A stretch of DNA of 64,000 bases, taken from positions 19,021,245-19,085,244 of the forward strand of contig OZ038528.1 in the NCBI GenBank assembly GCA_964036665.1. The letters run 5' to 3'. Shown one piece after another: positions 58,901 through 64,000 of the stretch. Every line of letters begins with the position of its first letter. Position 1 is the first letter of the stretch. Origin of the DNA: Gordius sp. MW1 (Eukaryota > Nematomorpha > Gordioida > Gordea > Gordiidae). The position numbers and the translations under genes are program-made. The notes below the pieces were generated by a model. That model was not told the origin of the DNA and ran no database searches. It worked only from the letters and a program-made list of their open reading frames with translations.

Positions 58901-61900
58901 CTTTATAAAACTTCAAAAAATTCGTTTATCACGTACTTGATTGATGATGTCTTGCAACGTGTGATTATCGTACTGACTAGATACCGCATCTTTACGCAGC
59001 CGCGACGTTATCTTACCCAAGTATTCGAGGGATGCTAGGCGTAGCGAGATCTCAACTTTGCGATCGCTGAAATTTTGAACCTGACATGAAATAAATTTAT
59101 CCTAATTAGTAAAACAACAAAAGGAGCCAAAAATATACTTGCAACTAATGGACAAAAAGTTATAAAATATAATTTAAAGGGTCGACCTCCAAAAGCTAAC
59201 CACAAAAGTTCGGGGTTTTATGTTAACTTATTTTGATGGATAATTTTTAGGATCAAAATGCACTAAAATTTGAGAAGTTAGCTTCAATATTATAAATATG
59301 ACAAAAAGAACAAAATGCACTCGAGCTTAATTTTGGCCTTTTGAGGGTCCATAATCAAAAAAGTATTGGCCCAAAATGGCCTAAATTTTCAGAAATTTAC
59401 TAAAATATATGAGGTTTGTAACCTAACCAAAATTATTCAAATCTGAGGTAATCGATCGAAAATCTTGGTTTTTGTGATTCGTTATGAAAGTGTAATTTAA
59501 TGAAATCACATAATTCAAAAAACCGGAGAAAAAATCGTAAATTTACTAGTATATACTTTAACTAATAATAATTTTCTACCTTGGCTTAGATATAATAAGA
59601 TTGATAAAATAGGCTAGATTATAACTTACCAATATCCTGCCCAAAATGGTCAAAAGCAATTCCGAAGCCGGCCATTCAGGTCTATTAACCGTAACCAACA
59701 GATCGTCAACGAAATGATCAAATAAGGTCCTGAAGTCTTCTTCACAAGACCTCGCGCTACATCTAAACGGAATGAAGAGAAGAATTAAGTTTATTAAAAG
59801 ATCTTATATGCTTTCAAAGGAAAAAAACTGGTAAAAATAAAGGGATTTTAAGTTACTTACTTCTTTAAAAAGACTGCCAAGAAGGTGTGACCAGTTTTTT
59901 TGGCATTCTGATAGGAATTAAGGGTTAGTACGTCGTGGTCGGGCGTGTTCTAACAATAAAGGTTATAAAAGTTTATACAGGAATCACGCACTTTTTGGTA
60001 GATTATAATAAAAAATTTATATTAATTGCTATGCAATTTATGGGCTCGTTTTTTGGTGTCCGTCCGTCCGTTGTCCGTTACCCTCCCTATCTATTTGCAT
60101 TGGGTATATTAGGTTATCGCTTTTTTAAATTAATGCATGAGAAAGAGGTGCCCCACCCCTCATCTCTATCTCCCTCGCTGTGTTATTTTTTAAATTAATG
60201 CATAAGAGGTGCCCCACCCCTCATCTCTATCTCCCTCGGTGTGTTATATATAAGATTTGTTAAATTATCTATTATATAATAAACATAAATAAAAGTTGTT
60301 TACTTTTAATGCTATGCAATTTAACTAGTTTTGGGGTTAGAATCCCGGAGTTTTTTTGACTCTTATGATTGTCCTTGTTACTATCATTGATAATAAGAAT
60401 TTTTGGCCGTCCGCTGGCTGCTGACCAATGAAAAAAATGACCATTGGCCAAAATGTGAATCCGAGTTTTTTTTTCGTTTTTTTTTGACTATTATGATTGT
60501 TCATGGTACTACCATTGCTAGTATGACTTTTGGCCGTCCGCTGGCTGCTGACCAATGGAATAAAATGACCATTGGCCAAAATGTGATTCGAAAATTTTTT
60601 TTCTCGTTTTTTTTGACTATTATGAATTTATATCCATTTTTACCGTGTGCTGGCTGCTGACCAATGGAAAAAAATGACCATTGGCCAAAGTGAGCATCAA
60701 ATTTTTTTTCCCGTTTTTTTGGCTATCATTGACTTGTATCTGTTGGTACTGACCAATGGAGAAAAAATGACCATTCGCCAAATTTTTGATTTTTTTAATT
60801 AAAAATTGTTCAAATTCAACAAAAAATTTCTCCCAACAATTCTGCAAATTCTTAACATTGTGACGTTTTATAATATATTGTTTGTTAGACCCATAATCAC
60901 TAAAGGCCATAAAAACTAATAAAATACGCAACTAGATGCAAACACTAAATCTAACCCTTGCCTATATTACATTTTGCCTATAAATGGAAAATTTGTATAA
61001 ATAATTAATTAATCATTAGGCATTTAATACCCCCCTATAGGCATTCTCGCCCCTTCCCACCTTTCTCGCCCATAAATTGCATAGCAAATATGATACAACA
61101 TTTATACGAAGTATAGATGAGTTCCCCCCTTCTCTTCCCCCCTTCCCTTCTCCTCTCCCCCTTCCCACGAGGGCCGAAGGCCCGAGTTATTATATAGAGT
61201 CTTCATGAGTAGTGTGTTTAAAATGACTCGCCCAACGGCATATACTTTTAAGTTAAACTATTTGAACCGCGGCTAGCAAACAATTTTAAAACTTTTACTT
61301 TGAGGAATTAGTTAAAATTTAAAGTTTGATACTATTTTCAGTTAAATACTAAGGAAGCTAGCTAATTTACTCAGGCAAAAATTGTGCACAATTAATGTGG
61401 GTTTTTTGTTCAAGAATTCCAATTAATTACCTGTTACAACCATCATACTTTGCATACCAAGCTATTCGTAGAATATACATGAATTACCAAATTATTTAAA
61501 AAACAGTCAAAATGTAGATTGTTTGAAGCTAAAAGACTCAAAATTGGCATTGAATGATAAAATAAATCGTTTAAATCAGATCTAGATGTTTGGGCGCGTT
61601 ATAAATCAAATATTATATACAAAATTTTTTATCGCATATATAAATTTGGATATATTAAAGGCGTATTTACGCTAGAACTGAGATCAAATTTTTCCAAGTG
61701 CCGTGCATTGCCCACATTTTGGGGGAAATCGACGATGCAGTGTATTAATTGTAACACCAGCGCGCTCACCATTTGAATCGAATCTTCGGTATTAACCCTA
61801 AATATTAATTAAAACAAAACTTAAATTCAAGCTAACATTTACAACGCAAATAACAATGATTTTATTAATTTATCGCTTTTAAAGCTAAAATTACAGGCAA

Positions 61901-64000
61901 TTTCAAGATGAAACCTTTTTTTGATATGTCCCTATTTACGTTAAATTTACAGACTATTTCAAAACAAAACCATTGTCGCTAAAATTTTAAATTGCAAGTT
62001 ACAATGCTCTTCTTAATTTATTTCTATATATAATGCAATATAAAAAACAAGATAGCAAAGTAAAGAGGTAGAGCGCTTTTTGTAGCTGAGCTTAATTACT
62101 TGTAGGATCTCAAATTTCTTTTAGACACGGGTAAGCGAGCCAGTGAAGAGAGGATATCTTCCAAAATAATTTGCCGGTGCTTTTCGTACTTGGCAAATAT
62201 CTTTTCAGTCCAATAAAGGCATTTAATATTAATGTGACATTATTTGTAAAAAAAAGAACTTGTTTTAGGTCAGAACCTAAGTAAAAACACTTAAATCTTC
62301 ACGAAAGAAATGTTAAAAAGGACATTCTTACCGCTGTTATGAGCCGAAGGGCATTGAGCTGTAAGTCGCTTATGTTCTCAACGAAGAAGGGCTGCGTCCC
62401 CAATGATGACATCTACAAAGCGGGTAAAAAAATTAAATAATGCGAGCACAAAATGGTGCGGTTTGTGGGCTAGGTGGCCAAATCAATATTTTATATAAAA
62501 GTCATTACAAATCCACTAAATAATAAGCAATCTATAAATGCGAAAATTGAGGATTAAAAGGGAATTTGGAAAGTATGTATAAATATATATTTAAAGGACG
62601 ACAAATAGCAGTGTGCATTTACCATGATGATGGAGGAGTCGGTCATGGATTGCACCTCGATTAGCTCGGCCAACAGTCCCAAAATTTCGTTTATCTTAGC
62701 GTAAAGTTGCAGGGTCGACTTGGATTCCACGTGATGCGATTTGTGCCTCCGCGTTTTCACGTAAAATTCTAGGCGATAAATATTTGGGGATTACGTTTCT
62801 TCGCGAAACAAGCTTAAGGTAGTCGTGATTTTTTAAGTTTTTTTCTGAGCCATCAAGAGGTTTAAAGTATTCATTAGTTAACCACTGGTCAAAGGAATTT
62901 GTCATCATATCCATGAGATAATGTGATAAGTTCAAATTATGGATATGAATTTGACTGGGCACAAATTGATACCACTGAAATTATTCGAGAAGATATGTAT
63001 AATCTCCCTTTAATAAATCTACTCTACTTACCGATACTAGAAAATACTTCAATAAAATATTCATTGCATTATTTTTAAATTTCAGACTTAGCAATGGCTG
63101 GAGGCTAATTTTATATAGCGACCACACAGCTAATTGATTGAAACATACCAATATTTCAGCTATTATATAAGATGAGGAAAAACGATATGGGGCAAAAATG
63201 AAGAGAGTGAGTAACCTTTGGATTTGTTGACTTTGTAGACGGGATCGAATTCGGGGTAAATGGTGTTGACGAGGTGGTATTTGGCGAATTGTATGACACG
63301 CTCGATCACGTCATCCATGAATAACTGAAAGAGAAGAAAAGAAGAAAATATTTAAGGGAACGGCACCCGTTTTACCTTACTAAATCGGTCTCAGGATAAA
63401 ATTTATGATTATATCGTGGCAAAGGCATACACTGACAATAGGGTAGTGTGGCGAACAGCTGATCATAATTAAGTAAGGGGCATGGGCGCACCGTCATGTT
63501 TGGGGCATAAATTAACAAAGTAAGTTATTTAATTCCTTGAATAATTGCATGTTAACCGTGAGTATGGAAAGATAATTCTTTAATGTGTTCACATTAATCA
63601 TTCTTTAATAACTTTTGAAATTTATAACTGACGAGAGCGCACATTGAAAAAACTAACCCAAAATGGCGGCCTAAGGTGCTAAACGAATTTAATGCAAAAA
63701 TAGCTGTTCGCCAGTCCAAAAAAGGTGGACCCTAATAATAAACATTTTCACGTAAATTGCCGTGTGTATTTCATTATTCAATTTAGTAATTTGAATTTTA
63801 TCGAAAATTAGAGCGACCCCAAACATTATCTTCTAGTTTTTGTAGGGCCTGGGTTCTCAGAGATTCTAAATAACTAGCGGAGTGTGAATAAAGTAGTGGA
63901 AAATTACTTTTTTCGAGATATTAGGTGAGGTTAGGATTTGAAGGGAGGTGATGCAGCAATCGGCACTCCTAAAGACTCGTTCCCAAGCTAACTCCTCCCA
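44492..64000 (-). CDS. Nipped-B: Nipped-B / NIPBL / SCC2 cohesin loader, C-terminal half (38 exons, 5' end outside window)
   Basis: Exons, 5' to 3': 63908-64000 (runs off), 63216-63324, 62623-62768, 62332-62412, 62100-62200, 61671-61797, 59861-59949, 59630-59756, 58937-59080, 58795-58830, 58648-58737, 57791-58065, 57003-57295, 55915-56209, 55344-55437, 54805-54903, 54170-54304, 53398-53532, 52707-52853, 52378-52486, 51917-52047, 51425-51565, 50974-51067, 50368-50522, 49766-49978, 49127-49217, 48941-49047, 48776-48842, 48647-48701, 47858-48095, 46989-47249, 46765-46911, 46620-46689, 46418-46532, 46196-46370, 45983-46100, 45536-45600 and 44492-45439. Borders are AG/GT and phases agree throughout. 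The protein follows human NIPBL collinearly from about the DVIERVIQ segment to near the C-terminus. It is the HEAT-repeat subunit that, with MAU2/SCC4, loads cohesin on chromatin. The missing N-terminal half would bind MAU2. It appears intact. Confidence 0.95.
46989..49047 (-). CDS. Nipped-B: Nipped-B exons 27-31: C-terminal HEAT repeats
   Basis: It contains ALKNFYSYLLEEEIK (48776-48842), a 55-bp exon with CKEDFKEIGEASSG, then VSSAVIQIYLRDILECTLHG and QGLVYPVQCVPYLVAMGTDP (47858-48095), then MKALAAARKSFELQ and SQRRFFVDSLLKLFDEQV (46989-47249). These align with human SIMQLYLKQVLEAFFH, PVQCVPYLIAMGTDP and RRAFLISLLNLFDD. Confidence 0.93.
49127..55437 (-). CDS. Nipped-B: Nipped-B exons 15-26: central HEAT repeats
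   Basis: The most conserved part: VNESAIAIRTKAMKCLASII, RLKDPSPSVREAVVELMGKS, DTGVSVRKRVIRILRDICVD, RRINDEEGIK, CLSTLYLFTKIDPDLTVKH, FLSHLEESLMKLVVTQGML and PILLRSLYTVGLLCMYFDFD. In family structures this region forms the hook that contacts cohesin. Exon 25 (49766-49978) starts MFREKLSFWETQYHNYRKM and then has a Ser/Asn/Gly-rich run with no match in the vertebrate protein. Confidence 0.93.
53866..54014. repeat. Two-copy direct repeat in a Nipped-B intron
   Basis: TTATTTGCCTCACTTCAAA at about 53866 and 53940, and GACGCATAATACAA at about 53921 and 54002, mark two copies of a ~75-80-bp unit. Non-coding. Confidence 0.75.
55594..55764. mobile_element. Palindromic hAT-type MITE, copy 3
   Basis: A 171-bp member of the CGGCTGGGTTTTG family, TAGTGTTGTGAAAACGGCTG to GTCGTTTTTACAACACTA. 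The flanks ATATAACC and CTATAACC match at 7 of 8 bases. It lies in the Nipped-B intron between exons 14 and 15. Confidence 0.82.
55857..55880. repeat. (GA)n microsatellite
   Basis: About twelve GA units, in the Nipped-B intron just before exon 14 (55915-56209) on the plus-strand map. Confidence 0.9.
55915..57295 (-). CDS. Nipped-B: Nipped-B exons 13-14: lineage-specific disordered insert
   Basis: Two exons of 293 and 295 bp encode about 196 residues of Ser, His, Gln, Lys and Asp/Glu-rich sequence (for example SSSASSSSDDSLYDPRY, KYHHHQHRKQQQQRGEGRK and SDERKKREKKSKT). Together with the tail of exon 12, this replaces the short linker between the IAQWF-like helix and the 'SFDIYLTQ'-like segment in vertebrates. 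The splice phases are coherent, so this is coding and not intron. It is probably a flexible surface loop. Confidence 0.8.
56545..56710. repeat. Dispersed repeat, inverted partner of 29210-29373
   Basis: It contains AAAAAATTAACTATGTGAGC, TCCAACAAGAGCGAAAACG and CTCTAATTTAAAAATTGC in the order seen (inverted) upstream of CHERP. Confidence 0.65.
57375..57610 (-). mobile_element. 5'-truncated LINE tail, same family as 1-1990
   Basis: The reverse complement matches about 1795-1985 of the LINE at the left edge: the end of the endonuclease ORF (CGCATTTCTA(C/T)(G/A)AAAACAATC, TTTTTGGATTCTTGTCCTTC, AGAGGAAGATGAAGA) followed by its 3' UTR (TTTAATATACTA, AATAAACTTT). This fixes the family's 3' end. It lies in the Nipped-B intron between exons 12 and 13, in the same sense as the gene. 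Confidence 0.85.
57791..64000 (-). CDS. Nipped-B: Nipped-B exons 1-12 of window: start of the HEAT-repeat body
   Basis: Readable segments with close human counterparts: WERVFRSADCCITSLQILTS (exon 1), FMDDVIERVIQFAKYHLVNT (2), ELIEVQSMTDSSIIM (3), MSSLGTQPFFVENISDLQLN (4), FAKYEKHRQIILEDILSSLA (5), FDHFVDDLLVTVNRPEWPAS (8) and SLEYLGKITSRLRKDAVSS (9). Exon 10 is only 36 bp. Exon 12 begins FARKFIIIQWYCDILLKANK and then becomes Lys/Ser-rich. Confidence 0.93.
59172..59490. mobile_element. Diverged single arm of the palindromic element family
   Basis: Shared with the right arm of 32553-34088 in the same order: CACAAAAGTT(C/T)G(G/A)GGTTTT, CAAAATGCAC(T/C)AAAAT, AAATATGACAAAAA, TAAAAAGTATTGGCCCAA or close variants, and a final GATCGAAAATC. 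The similarity is clearly lower and no inverted partner is present. It lies in the Nipped-B intron between exons 8 and 9. Confidence 0.75.
60028..61088. repeat. Repeat-rich block bounded by inverted ATTGCATAGCAAT motifs
   Basis: TTGCTATGCAATTTATGGGC at about 60028 and GCCCATAAATTGCATAGCAA at about 61066 are inverted copies 1 kb apart, possibly ends of one decayed element. After the left motif come GTCCGTCCGTCCGTTGTCCG and a ~65-bp direct duplication containing AGGTGCCCCACCCCTCATCT (60145 and 60203). The same ATTGCATAG and GACGGACGG motifs recur near 25980-26030 and 49540-49575. Confidence 0.5.
60350..60790. repeat. Minisatellite, about four copies of a 75-130-bp unit
   Basis: CTGGCTGCTGACCAATGGAA or a variant recurs near 60412, 60540 and 60648, and a shorter form lies near 60745. 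Each copy is followed by ATGACCATTGGCCAAA and a T run ending in TTTTTTGACTATTATGA. A related inverted piece lies at about 24985-25058 (TTTGGCAAATGGTCATTTTT, CATTGGTCAGTAGCCAGG). Confidence 0.8.
61117..61170. repeat. Polypyrimidine C/T tract
   Basis: CCCCCCTTCTCTTCCCCCC and similar, ending before CACGAGGGCCGAAGGCCC. A low-complexity tract in the Nipped-B intron between exons 6 and 7. Confidence 0.7.
62696..63064 (-). CDS. Possible two-exon small ORF nested in a Nipped-B intron
   Basis: On the minus strand a first exon 63032-63064 (ATG, 11 codons, MNILLKYFLVS) ends at a strong donor, GTAAGT. A second exon follows the acceptor TTTCAG at 62975 and runs 62974-62696 to TAA, for about 103 residues in total. 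The unique part reads WYQFVPSQIHIHNLNLSHYL, then SFDQWLTNEYFKPLDGSEKN and LVSRRNVIPKYLSPR. The N-terminus is hydrophobic and short. A TATA-like TTATATAATAG lies upstream at about 63160. The last ~24 codons overlap Nipped-B exon 62623-62768 in another frame, so the true end may differ. Nothing is recognised. It cannot be an in-frame Nipped-B exon, since joining it to 63216-63324 gives an early stop. Alternatives: chance open frame or retro-inserted fragment. Confidence 0.4.

Overview
The window is eukaryotic, AT-rich and crowded with mobile elements. It looks like an invertebrate, probably an arthropod: the two recognisable host genes are intron-rich animal genes, the mobile fraction (hAT miniature elements, RTE and R2-like LINEs, Ty3/Gypsy, piggyBac) is typical of arthropods, and several introns are only about 38-42 bp. 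The exact species cannot be read from the sequence.

Left part (1-30 kb). This is mostly repeats. It holds the 3' part of a LINE with a restriction-like endonuclease (1-1990), a Penelope-like fragment, and several fold-back elements with 8-bp target duplications. It also holds one near-complete Gypsy element with a clean TTATC duplication (5281-9327), a 1.1-kb hAT-type non-autonomous element (12300-13437) and a near full-length RTE LINE on the minus strand (13521-16573). Next come a miniature LTR element (17093-18114), a rearranged head-to-tail Gypsy cluster (18217-23190), a satellite block and further fold-backs. Under this lies an unrecognised minus-strand host gene with at least seven well-phased exons (4488-10435); the first Gypsy element sits in one of its introns.

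Middle (30.3-43.5 kb, plus strand). This is the orthologue of CHERP, a spliceosome-associated SWAP/CID/RS/G-patch protein. Fourteen exons keep frame from the SWAP domain to the stop codon; only the first few codons are missing. Its introns hold a 1.5-kb palindrome, a 2.45-kb fold-back carrying 129-bp satellite units, GGGCGTAGCC-ended miniature elements and a truncated piggyBac transposase.

Right part (44.5-64 kb, minus strand). This is the C-terminal half of Nipped-B/NIPBL/SCC2, the cohesin loader. Thirty-eight exons were placed; the gene runs off the right edge. It is convergent with CHERP, the two stop codons being about 1 kb apart. A possible two-exon ORF lies inside one Nipped-B intron (62696-63064). 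The introns carry a LINE tail, a single arm of the CHERP-intron palindrome family, an hAT miniature element and several minisatellites.

No bacterial features, CRISPR arrays or canonical RNA genes were seen.
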